From: Enterococcus rotai
Lineage (GTDB): Bacteria; Bacillota; Bacilli; Lactobacillales; Enterococcaceae
NCBI RefSeq assembly: GCF_001465345.1
Contig: NZ_CP013655.1
Location: 806,001-870,000, forward strand
Direction: 5' to 3'
Length of the DNA stretch: 64,000 nt
Part shown: positions 1-8,600 of the stretch, one piece after another
Layout: every line of letters starts with the position of its first letter
How positions within the stretch are numbered: position 1 is the first letter of the stretch
Position numbers and translations under genes: made by a program
The notes under the pieces: generated by a model
Told to the model about the DNA's origin: nothing
Seen by the model: only the letters and a program-made list of their open reading frames with translations
Database searches by the model: none

Positions 1-344
1 AAGGTCAAAATGTATAAGGCATCTGGAATTTGTTGATTATTAAATAGTAAAATCAATGGCGTAAAAATACCACCTAGGTAATATGAAATGAATGTCCAAT
101 AATTCAATCCAAATGAAGCATACCACGTATAAAAGATGCTTTCGTTTCCTTTTACAGCTGTATTGTAACTAGCAAAAAAATTCGATAACTGAGTGAAAGA
201 ATCACTAGCCATCACACTTCTTTCACTCCCTGGATAAATTCCAATGGATAAATAAACTGCTCCCATCAGCACTATTGGCAAAACAAAACTCAAAACGACC
301 ATTATACCATTCGCCTTAAAAATAGACTGTATCTTCTTTTTCAT
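1..344 (-). CDS. YfhO-family membrane protein, N-terminal part (partial)
   Basis: The gene begins at ATG 344 behind GGAGAAG and runs off the window start, so only about 114 residues are visible. It opens MKKKIQSIFKANG, followed by a hydrophobic helix and a loop with IGIYPGSERSVMASDS, then aromatic-rich membrane segments. This matches the start of YfhO-type polytopic proteins, GT-C-like enzymes linked in Firmicutes to glycosylation of teichoic acids and other cell-surface polymers. It lies 45 bp after the signal peptidase gene on the same strand and could be the last gene of the WxL transcript. The family call rests on the N-terminal pattern only. Confidence 0.6.
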   Translation of the reverse strand, partial: MKKKIQSIFKANGIMVVLSFVLPIVLMGAVYLSIGIYPGSERSVMASDSFTQLSNFFASYNTAVKGNESIFYTWYASFGLNYWTFISYYLGGIFTPLILLFNNQQIPDALYILT

Positions 345-389
345 ATCTTCTCCTTTTAAAAATGTCAAAACATTGTTGATTCACCTAAT

Positions 390-1028
390 TTAATGAATCC
401 TCCCCATTCGTGTAAATGGATAATAACGATATACTGCAACGCCTTCTATTTGATCCGCATCAATCAATCCTATAGTACGACTGTCTCGAGAATTATTGCG
501 ATTATCGCCTAAAACAAAATATTTCTTTTCTGGAATCCTCGCTAACCCTTCTAAAGAACGCGCAATACCTTGCGATAGTTTGATTTTAAGAGTGCCATCT
601 GGGATATCTGTCTGATTAACTGTTTTTCCACTACTGTTCACAGGTTCACGCAATTGATGATTCAAATACAAGTTGGTTCCATCTAACCAAATGGCATCAC
701 CAGGCAGACCAATAATACGTTTCACATAGGATTTACTCCTTTGGTCTTTCGGTTCGAACGTGACTACATCATAACGCTCAATTCTAGTGGTCTTCGAAAC
801 AATCATTCGATCTCGATTTTCAAAAGTTGGTAGCATGGAATTTCCATCAACTAAATGAGTACGGGTTGTAGACAGCATAATCAAGCAAAGTACTGTAAAA
901 AATACAAAGAATAGATTAGCTACCACATTTTTACCCCATCTTTTTTTACGCTTATTCAATTTTTGCTTAGAAGATTTTTTTCTTTTATTTATTTTTTGCT
1001 TAGGTAGTCTTTCATTTTTCAAGTGCAT
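390..1028 (-). CDS. Signal peptidase I, catalytically intact, WxL locus
   Basis: Type I signal peptidase of 212 aa that cleaves Sec signal peptides at the outer membrane face. It has a very basic cytoplasmic N-terminus (about 33 residues, Lys/Arg rich) and one membrane anchor at about 34-54. The catalytic Ser64 sits in DGNSMLPT and the general base Lys103 in YVKRIIGLPGD. The box E motif GDNRNNSRDSR is at 174-184. It lies 21 bp downstream of a second family member that has lost both catalytic residues. Its place in the WxL cluster suggests it matures the secreted products of this locus; that is inference. A third, also intact, paralogue lies at 42544-43089. Confidence 0.93.
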   Translation of the reverse strand: MHLKNERLPKQKINKRKKSSKQKLNKRKKRWGKNVVANLFFVFFTVLCLIMLSTTRTHLVDGNSMLPTFENRDRMIVSKTTRIERYDVVTFEPKDQRSKSYVKRIIGLPGDAIWLDGTNLYLNHQLREPVNSSGKTVNQTDIPDGTLKIKLSQGIARSLEGLARIPEKKYFVLGDNRNNSRDSRTIGLIDADQIEGVAVYRYYPFTRMGRIH

Positions 1029-1049
1029 ATCCCCACATCAAACTTAGCA

Positions 1050-1766
1050 TTAAAAACTTTTCATAGACTGCAACGGTAACCATCTCATACGCACTACGCC
1101 AATAATGTCTGTGTCCTCGACTAAACCATAATTTCGACTATCCGTTGAATATCGGCGATTATCTCCCAGTACAAGATACTTTTTTTCAGGAATTTTTTTT
1201 GCTCCAGAAATTTGATTCAAGGTAAAATCACCTGTCAATAACATTGAATCTTGGTGGGCATCTTTTAGTGGTTTTTCTAAATAACGTTCTACTTGAAATG
1301 TATCATCTATGTATAGTTGGTCATTTTTATAGTAGATATCTTCATCTGGCATACCTATTACTCTTCTTACGGATAAATCACGTTGTTTGTTTGCTTTCAA
1401 CACCACTAAATCAAAGCGCTTAATCGTTTCCAATTTATTTACAAATAGTCGATCTCCATTTGCTAATTCCGGCATCATGGCATAACCAGACACTTTTGGC
1501 ACTGAAAATAGAAAAAAAGACAAGGCATAGACAATCAGTCCAACAATAATTATCGCAATAATCAATTGTAAAAGAGTTGTTCGTAGCATCTTTACAAAAG
1601 TGGCTTTTTTCTTTCGCCTTTGCTTCTTCTTTTTATGCAAGCTGCTATTTTGGTTCTTCGCAATAATTTGGTTCTTTTTTCGCTTTTTCCCAACTTTTTT
1701 GGTTCTTTTTCGTTTCGAATCCAAAAGTGGTTTTGCTGATTTTTTTTTAGGTATTTTCGTGTTCAT
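1050..1766 (-). CDS. Signal peptidase I-like protein lacking the catalytic Ser/Lys dyad
   Basis: This 238-aa protein has the overall signal peptidase I fold signature: a basic N-tail of about 60 residues, a membrane anchor at about 64-88, box D-like VRRVIGMP, and an intact GDNRRYSTDSR box E at 201-211. The nucleophile motif reads GYAMMPE, with Ala96 (codon GCC) in place of Ser. The general-base position is Arg134 (AGA) instead of Lys, and LPGD is changed to MPDED. I checked both substitutions on the DNA. The frame is open and box E is conserved, which argues against simple decay. Dyad-less homologues are known from Streptococcus pyogenes pilus loci (SipA), where the protein acts non-catalytically in assembly. 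A chaperone or adaptor role for the WxL complex is inferred. Confidence 0.85.
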   Translation of the reverse strand: MNTKIPKKKSAKPLLDSKRKRTKKVGKKRKKNQIIAKNQNSSLHKKKKQRRKKKATFVKMLRTTLLQLIIAIIIVGLIVYALSFFLFSVPKVSGYAMMPELANGDRLFVNKLETIKRFDLVVLKANKQRDLSVRRVIGMPDEDIYYKNDQLYIDDTFQVERYLEKPLKDAHQDSMLLTGDFTLNQISGAKKIPEKKYLVLGDNRRYSTDSRNYGLVEDTDIIGVVRMRWLPLQSMKSF

Positions 1767-1789
1767 CTTTTAATCCTCTAAACCTAAAG

Positions 1790-2455
1790 CTAATTTTTCT
1801 TTTTTAATGCTGCTTCATTGATATTAAAGTGTTCGAATACTTTCTTTTGCTGTAGTTTAGCTTTTTCAAGATCTTCGTTGAACTCTGACATTTTCTCAGG
1901 ATTTTTCAAAAAATCTTCTTGTTGTGCTGCTAAATTGATTCCTAATTCCATCATAATTTTAAATTGCTTATTCAAAATCCCTTGTCCTTCAACCGTCAAA
2001 CGTTGATTGGCCAACCTATTCCCATAACTGGACAAACGTCCAGACAACTCTTTTATGTTATTAGCAATTTTCGTTTTATTATCATTATTTTCAGCTTCTT
2101 TCAACTGTAGATCTATTTGTTCTATAAGATAATAGCCTTGTACAATCGCATCAGAATCGCGCTCACTTAGGCTATTTGCTTGGTAGTACCTTGAATAAAA
2201 TGAACCACCACCACAAATAAAAGCAAGAACTAATAAGACAATCACATTAATCAGCTGACGCTTATATACTCCTTCTAATCTACGTCGTTCTCGTTTCAAT
2301 TTGATCCTTTTTCGTTTATTCTTTTTTCTGATTCCGCTTAAAAAGCGAATTTTTTTCTTTGTTGAAAAAAGAGAAAAAAGCAATAGGATTGAAAATAAGA
2401 AAAAGAGGATAGCGAACGAAAACAAACCTATAAATATCCAATCTAAAATACTCAC
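1790..2455 (-). CDS. WxL-locus membrane protein of unknown function
   Basis: No family is recognised with certainty. The 221 aa have two hydrophobic helices (about 5-30 and 68-84) separated by an extremely basic loop (RKKNKRKRIKLKRERRR) that should lie in the cytoplasm. A roughly 130-residue tail follows, rich in Leu, Lys, Asn and Gln with helix or coiled-coil character. It sits between the DUF916 gene and the dead signal peptidase with 22-23 bp gaps, so it is probably cotranscribed. The topology suggests a membrane partner of the WxL machinery, but no function can be assigned. Confidence 0.8.
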   Translation of the reverse strand: MSILDWIFIGLFSFAILFFLFSILLLFSLFSTKKKIRFLSGIRKKNKRKRIKLKRERRRLEGVYKRQLINVIVLLVLAFICGGGSFYSRYYQANSLSERDSDAIVQGYYLIEQIDLQLKEAENNDNKTKIANNIKELSGRLSSYGNRLANQRLTVEGQGILNKQFKIMMELGINLAAQQEDFLKNPEKMSEFNEDLEKAKLQQKKVFEHFNINEAALKKKN

Positions 2456-2477
2456 TTATCTATCCTCCGATTCCTTG

Positions 2478-3557
2478 CTATTTTCTTGATGGCTTTGTAC
2501 CAGGTTGTTTCTTTCTCTTTTTCTTTTTAGTCTTTTTCCCGACTTTCCTAACAATAAAGAAAATCACTATAACTAAAACAAATAATCCACCAACGATTCC
2601 AGCAATAAACGTCCAGTTTATTTTGCTTTCTTGCAATAAACTGACATCTTCAGCATTAAATTTGTCTGCTTCTTCATCTGTAATCGTGAAATCTTGATCC
2701 CATTCCCAGCGATCTGCTCCAGCCGTAACAATAATATGTGCAGAATAATCACCAGCAACCATTCGCTCACCTTGCATCGAAACTGGAAAATCTAACATTG
2801 AATTAGGTGCCATTCTCATAGCTGCCTTTTTAGTGTCATATAATACTTGATCTGATCCTTTCCCACTCACTTGAACATCAACAGTCATATCTTCAATGAA
2901 AGTGGCCTGAGTATTAGAAAAATTGACAAAGACTGTATTGCGATAATTTTTTTGATTTGCATAAACCTTATTTAAAGATAGTTCTGGCTTTACTTCTGTA
3001 TCGGTCTCTTTTAAAATCATTCCTACTAAATAGGCATATTTGTTAAGGATTGAGCCGCTTTGAGGTTTTTGTTCTTCATTTGTGATGTTCTGCATTTCAA
3101 TCCCACCAGTAATAATGCCATCATAAGATGATTCTGGCATCGTAATATCTAGGTCAATCGTTTTTTCTCCTTTTGGAGGTATTTTGACTTCGTCGGGACC
3201 TTTCACGATATCAACAAAATCATATTTTAAGGATGCATCGTTCTCAATCACGGTTGGTCCATATTCGATGACACCATTACTATTTGATTTAGCGCCATTT
3301 AATTTAACACTGATTGTTGTTTCTATGTCTGAAGGATTGGTCAATTTGATTTGAACTACTTGTTTTTGACCTGGTGTCATTTTCAAATCAAAGTAGCCAG
3401 TTTTTTTATCAACTTGATTCTCTGGATGAATCACCTCAAAGTTAAAGCCTCCCATATCTTTTTTGGAATTAGCATCTTCAGCATAAGCATTGCCTGCCAG
3501 TATAGCTGTTAGGAATATGTATAATAAAACTAAAAGTGCAAATACGCGTTTCTTCAA
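2478..3557 (-). CDS. DUF916/DUF3324 WxL-interacting protein
   Basis: The 359-aa protein has a signal peptide (1-27, AYA/ED), a DUF916 domain over about 38-160 (includes FEVIHPENQ and MTPGQKQVVQIKLTNPS), a DUF3324 domain over about 165-300, a transmembrane helix at about 315-338 and a short Lys-rich tail. In the family the DUF916 part binds peptidoglycan, the second domain is host-binding, and the protein forms complexes with WxL proteins. It is encoded directly after the two short WxL genes and separated from them by a 36-bp hairpin, the classic WxL operon order. Recognition is strong; partner specificity is inferred. Confidence 0.92.
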   Translation of the reverse strand: MKKRVFALLVLLYIFLTAILAGNAYAEDANSKKDMGGFNFEVIHPENQVDKKTGYFDLKMTPGQKQVVQIKLTNPSDIETTISVKLNGAKSNSNGVIEYGPTVIENDASLKYDFVDIVKGPDEVKIPPKGEKTIDLDITMPESSYDGIITGGIEMQNITNEEQKPQSGSILNKYAYLVGMILKETDTEVKPELSLNKVYANQKNYRNTVFVNFSNTQATFIEDMTVDVQVSGKGSDQVLYDTKKAAMRMAPNSMLDFPVSMQGERMVAGDYSAHIIVTAGADRWEWDQDFTITDEEADKFNAEDVSLLQESKINWTFIAGIVGGLFVLVIVIFFIVRKVGKKTKKKKRKKQPGTKPSRK

Positions 3558-3585
3558 TGAACATACCTTCTTTCAATCAATTAGA

Positions 3586-3621
3586 AATGAGTCATCGATG
3601 CATGACATCGATGAACTCATT
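3586..3621 (-). other. Intergenic RNA hairpin between WxL and DUF916 genes
   Basis: An inverted repeat with arms AATGAGTCATCGATG and CATCGATGAACTCATT (one bulged base) encloses a 5-nt loop. On the minus-strand RNA it is not followed by a clear U-run, so it looks more like a processing or stability element, or a weak attenuator, than a full terminator. Confidence 0.6.
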
Positions 3622-3651
3622 CCCAGAATTATTCAATTATTCTTATCGTTT

Positions 3652-4416
3652 TTATAACGGAGTATCACTAATAGTCCAAGTAATCTCAGCCGTATATTTA
3701 CCTACTGAAAGCATGTTGTCACCAGGTACAGTTAGTTTTACAGATTCTCTGATATTTTCAACACTTGTTGCTCTGTTACCAAAAGCAAGTTTGTATTGAC
3801 CAAAACCTTTAGTCGCATCTGTATTGTCAAGGAATAATGTGTTTTCTCCAGCAGCCAATCCATCTGCCGCTGGTTCTAATTTAACAGGAGTAGTAACTGC
3901 TCCAACTGGTTTTAAAGCTTCCGCATTAGCTGTACCATTAGATGCTACACGAGTATTAGCAAAAGTAATAAACGCACCTTTTAATTGGCTTCCGTTTGCA
4001 TGTGCAAATTGCGTTGATAATTTACCATAGATTTTGTAAGTGTGGTCTGTAGTTGAACGTACATCTTTAAAATCTACAAAGTTTTCCATATCACCAAAAG
4101 TAGCGTCATTAAATGGTTTTGCTTCATACGTTGGTGATGAACCATCAGTTAAAATATCATGTTTTTCAAAGTCTAATGGTGTGATACCAACGATTTTCAT
4201 ATCCGCTGTACTTGGATTTACTGGTGGGTAAGGTAAAACTGGTCCATCAGTATCTGGCGGTGTAATTGTATCTGGTGTTGTATCTTTTTGAAATTCTACA
4301 TTTCCTTCTCCTGCAAAAGAGTCACTTTCTGCTGCTTTTGTTGCCCCTGGTAGAGCCAATCCTAAGCCGATTACAGCTAGTAAAGCTGCTCCACAAATTT
4401 TGTGTGTGTTTTTCAT
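3652..4416 (-). CDS. WxL-domain cell-surface protein (254 aa)
   Basis: This secreted protein has a signal peptide (1-28), a Pro/Asp/Thr-rich linker (TPPDTDGPVLPYPPVNP) and a C-terminal WxL domain that gives non-covalent attachment to peptidoglycan. The distal motif is canonical: Trp247 in AEITWTISDTP at the extreme C-terminus. The proximal motif is altered: the equivalent stretch reads TYKIYGKLS, with Tyr/Ile where Trp/Leu is usual. The start is ATG behind AGGAGGAAAT. It is followed on the minus strand by the DUF916 gene. Probable structural component of the WxL complex. Confidence 0.93.
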   Translation of the reverse strand: MKNTHKICGAALLAVIGLGLALPGATKAAESDSFAGEGNVEFQKDTTPDTITPPDTDGPVLPYPPVNPSTADMKIVGITPLDFEKHDILTDGSSPTYEAKPFNDATFGDMENFVDFKDVRSTTDHTYKIYGKLSTQFAHANGSQLKGAFITFANTRVASNGTANAEALKPVGAVTTPVKLEPAADGLAAGENTLFLDNTDATKGFGQYKLAFGNRATSVENIRESVKLTVPGDNMLSVGKYTAEITWTISDTPL

Positions 4417-4445
4417 TTGTATTTCCTCCTAAAATTTTTCATTAT

Positions 4446-5258
4446 TTATGGCAACTCGGAAATTATCCAAGTTAACACCGTTTGGTATGGTACCGGATCA
4501 ATTTTAGTTGCCCCCGGTATAGACAACGTTACTGCACTGTTTTGATAGATGGGTTTATTTTCAAAATTTGGATCCAATAATGGTTTTCCATCCGGACCTA
4601 TGGCTGGACTTAATGTATTCGGCATAGCATTGGAATTCTCTTCCGATGCACCGAATTCAATCGACCATGTCCCTTTTCCCATATTATTTTTTGCTTCCGC
4701 CAAATTATATGTTTCACCAATATTATCAATTTTGATAATATCTTTCGAAACACTCGGCGCCTGAGATAAATCACGAGTTGAATTGACCCATGATTTATCA
4801 AAGGAAATCATCGCACCTTTTAATTCGTTGTTTAGCGTATTATTATTTTTAAATTGTGTTTCTTGGCGCACTTGCAAGCTCCAGCCACTTCTATTTGGGC
4901 GATAATCAGAGACCTGAATAAAATTCCCTCTAGGTCCTGTGTCTCCTAAAAATAATTGTGCATTAGCAGGATAAACTGTATCTTTTTTCGAAATTTTATT
5001 TTTCCCAAATGATAGTTTTGGAACAAAATCAATACGTAAATCACCAGTTGTATTTGGCGTCGGACCGGGATCAACCTTATTTCCTGGCTTTTCCGGGTCA
5101 AAAATACCTGCTTCATACTCTCCGTCAAATACAATTTCCCCTACATCAGTATGACTTTCTTGTGCATACGTAGGTGTATCTAATGCGGTTACCATCAGGC
5201 TCGTCCCTATAATTGAAAAACAGAAAATGGAAGTTACTAACAATTGTTTCACTTTCAT
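4446..5258 (-). CDS. WxL-domain cell-surface protein (270 aa)
   Basis: The protein has a signal peptide (about 1-32), a short linker with DPGPTPNTTGD, then a WxL domain with both motifs intact: SGWSLQV (Trp126) and TVLTWIISELP (Trp264) ending the protein. Its start codon overlaps the stop of the preceding YPSTG protein gene by 4 bp, so translation is probably coupled. It is expected on the cell wall with the other WxL and DUF916 products. Confidence 0.93.
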   Translation of the reverse strand: MKVKQLLVTSIFCFSIIGTSLMVTALDTPTYAQESHTDVGEIVFDGEYEAGIFDPEKPGNKVDPGPTPNTTGDLRIDFVPKLSFGKNKISKKDTVYPANAQLFLGDTGPRGNFIQVSDYRPNRSGWSLQVRQETQFKNNNTLNNELKGAMISFDKSWVNSTRDLSQAPSVSKDIIKIDNIGETYNLAEAKNNMGKGTWSIEFGASEENSNAMPNTLSPAIGPDGKPLLDPNFENKPIYQNSAVTLSIPGATKIDPVPYQTVLTWIISELP

Positions 5259-5602
5259 TCTGGCGTCCCTCCTTCTTTACCTTTTCTCTTTTTCAAAAGA
5301 AAGTAGAAAAGAACAAAGACTATAAGGGCGAAGCCACTGATTCCTAAACTTTTCTTCACCAATTCACCTGTTGAAGGATACCTGCCACGCGGTTTAGTCG
5401 GACTTGGTGCTACAGAGCTATTTTTTGTCTTAGGTACGTCGCTTTCCGTAGTACTGATGATTGTTTCTTCATAAAAATCAACAACGCCATCAGTTTGGAC
5501 TGCTCCGCCGTTATCTGCTGCCTGAACAGGCATAGCCGAAACACTCAGTAGAATTGTCACACCCACAAGAAGGCGAGTAAAACGTATGATATTTTTTTTC
5601 AT
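5255..5602 (-). CDS. Small surface protein with noncanonical YPSTG sorting-like signal
   Basis: The 115-aa protein has a signal peptide (1-28, VQA/AD), a short acidic and Ser/Thr/Pro-rich ectodomain and a C-terminal sorting-like module: YPSTG at 75-79, a hydrophobic helix at about 86-103 and a Lys/Arg tail. The first sorting residue is Tyr (codon TAT) rather than Leu. Small LPXTG-type proteins are usual in WxL operons. This one may be handled poorly by housekeeping sortase A, be used by a dedicated sortase not in this window, or simply stay as a membrane protein. It overlaps the downstream WxL gene by 4 bp. Confidence 0.85.
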   Translation of the reverse strand: MKKNIIRFTRLLVGVTILLSVSAMPVQAADNGGAVQTDGVVDFYEETIISTTESDVPKTKNSSVAPSPTKPRGRYPSTGELVKKSLGISGFALIVFVLFYFLLKKRKGKEGGTPE

Positions 5603-5620
5603 GTTTTCTTCTCCCTCTTT

Positions 5621-8600
5621 CTATGGTGTAAGACCTAACTTCCAAGTTATTTCTCCTTGATACTGTCCAAGTTTTTGAACATTCCCCGCTGGAACCTCAA
5701 GTTTCAAGCCCGCATGTCCCGGACCCCATCCAGAGCTAACAACATAGTCTCCAGCTGTTGCATGTGTCTGCGTCAAGACTCCTAAAGACTCCCCAGTTAG
5801 TGGAAACTCTTTTGTCCCAGTATTGTAGCGAACGGCTTCGCTCAACACTTTACTATTATCATCAACATTTCTCATTTCTTTTGTTAGAGCAGCTGTTAAT
5901 GTCCATTGCTTTAATGTTCCACGATTGTCAGAAACAACCAATGGTTTATCTAACTCAGGATTTTCAACTCTTGTATCTTTCATACCCGCAACATGTGTCT
6001 TAAAGTCGATTACAGTTGGTGCAGAAGTGATTGATAATGTTCCAAATACAGCCCCTGTACTAACTTCATTAGATTTAGCGTCATAAATATCATACTCAGG
6101 ATTGGCATTGATTCCAGGTACAAAGGATTCACTTGTTTCTCTTGGCGAATACCCATGCGCATATGCTGTGTTTTTAATATCCTGATCGACTGCTGACTGT
6201 TGAACAGTTACTTTAAACGTTACTTTGGCACTTTCTGTTGATTTGAGATCGCCGATTTTCACAGTAAGCGTACGAGTATCTGCTACATAAGAGAACTGAG
6301 CTGATGTAGCAAGCTCTCCATTAATTTTCACCTCAGCATTTGCTGGATCAAACTTTAAACCTTCTGCTAATTGATCAGTGATCCATGCATCTCTTAAAGT
6401 AGTGGCATAAGAAGCACTTTTGGCATTATTTACATTCAATGTATAGGTTAATGTATCACCTACCGACGTATTCCCATGTCCACTTGTAGTAAACTCTTTA
6501 ACAATTTTATTGGTATCCGGTAAAATATCTTTTACTTCATATTTTGCTACACCTTTGAACACTGCATCATGATAAGTATAATCTTGATACGGATTAATGT
6601 TGCCTTTATCTGTGTTTGTTACAGGCGGTTTGATCAATCCATTTGAATCATATGACTGTTTTCCGGCTGTATCTTCAAGATAGATACTTAGTTCTTTTTC
6701 TTTATCAACATACGCTGGTAAATTAAATACCCATTTACCATCTGGTTGGACTCTCGTGGTACCTAACAAGTTTCCTGTATCCTTATCACCATTGTCATAG
6801 TATACATAGACTGTGGCACCAACTTCTGAACCATCTCCAGCTAAAACCTTTGTTGCATTGTTTAAGTTAACATCAGTCAATTTTGCAGGTTCTGGTGGTG
6901 TTACATCTAAAATAGAGCGTTCTGGTGCTTGCAGTTCATCAGGCTTACTCGTGTGAACACTTTCCGTCCCTTCACCACTCTTAGACCCACGCCAAGCACC
7001 CACTACTTTGATTGTGTGCTCTTTCGTTAGAAACTTTCCCTCGGGTACTTGAATTTTTATAATCCCCGCCCTAGGTGCATCGCCATAAACCGATTCTCCA
7101 CCGTTTCCGTTCTCATCACCAATAGAACTTCCTATTTGTTCAAAATCTAATGTTCCATCCGCTTTATATACCTTTACACGTACATGGACTTCATCTGTAT
7201 AGGCGTCTCGATTTTCTTCACTTTTACCTTCAGGTACACTAGCATGACCCCAGATATATTTATCTGCATTAGTAGGAACTCTTAATTCGTCAACCACAGC
7301 ATTTTGATTATTGGCTGTCATCCTTGAATATGCATCTGCTCCAGCAAATTTCCCTTGAAAATCAGGATTATCTGTAGAAACAATATTGCTAAATCCACTA
7401 CCGCTTAAACTTGCGTTCAAAACAGTCCAAGATAAACTAGGATTTCCATCAAGATTTTGACCGTTCTTCCAAACAGATAAGTCTGATCCATTTAAAACAA
7501 ATGTCGAAGAAGCACCATTTTGGAAAATCAAGCCGCCTCCTGAAGAATCATTTCTAAAATCAAAATATTTTGGTTTCGTCATATTAAACGTTGTTGTATT
7601 ACTTGGTGAACTGAATATTCCATAGTTTGATCCAGCCGTTTTTCCACGTACTACAAAGTAAGCACCCTCGGTTTGTTCAACGTCAAGCATTTGGCTATTA
7701 CAATCAATAGCTGCTCCATAATCCGCTTCAATCAGCACATTCGAGTCTTCTCCTAATGCTTTAAAGTAACTAGTCTCTCTAGAGCTTCCCAGCCTAAATT
7801 GAATCCCTTGATTGCGACCATTAGCTCCTGGATTTCTCGGAGTACCGTCCCCTTTATTTTTTAAAAGAAAATCTGATCCACCTGAAACGATGATTGAATT
7901 ATTATTACTAAACATTCGAACGCCTGAATTATTCGTTGATTTCTTCAGAATATTTACTTTCGAATTATTGGAGACTTCGAAACTGTTATTCCCTTCATCA
8001 TAGAAACGAACTGCAGCAACTAGATTATTTCCATCTGCACTTTCTGCTTCAATATCTAAAGTACTGTTATCATCAACAATTAACTTCCCTCCAAGACTTC
8101 TCATAAAGAATGCTGGAGACCCACTTGTTGGCGCTAATGATTTTATAGCTAGTTTAGCTCCAGCTAAGATATTTACATTTGAAACTGAAGAAGTTGAATT
8201 CACCAGAAAAATCCCATCACTCGAAGCTCCACCTGTTGCGTAGCCGACCACATTAAGTTCAGTGTCTGCTCCTGATATTTCAAAATTTGCGACATTCATT
8301 GCTTGAACTACATTATAGTTACCAGTACTTTTTAGATTTACCTTCGAGCCTTCATTAACTAATAATGATGAACCAGAAATACTTGTCGTATAAAATCCTC
8401 GCACCAAATCTGCGGTTACATTTGCATGATCTGAAATTTTCAAATTTTTAGAGGCTATAAATGAATCAGCTGCTGTACTTACAAAATTATTTTCACCACT
8501 GATAACTACACTACCGTTTACCAAGCTAGTTAAACTTGATGCATTTCCAGTCAAAGTAGCTAGATTGTTTACTCTCAATTCCCAGTTAGCACTGTTGCTT

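Noticed and set aside
1050-1766. Sequencing error or pseudogene as cause of the missing dyad
   Set aside because: Two separate substitutions at the two catalytic positions, with full open frame and conserved box E, are unlikely as errors; kept as a real inactive homologue, though a population check is still needed.
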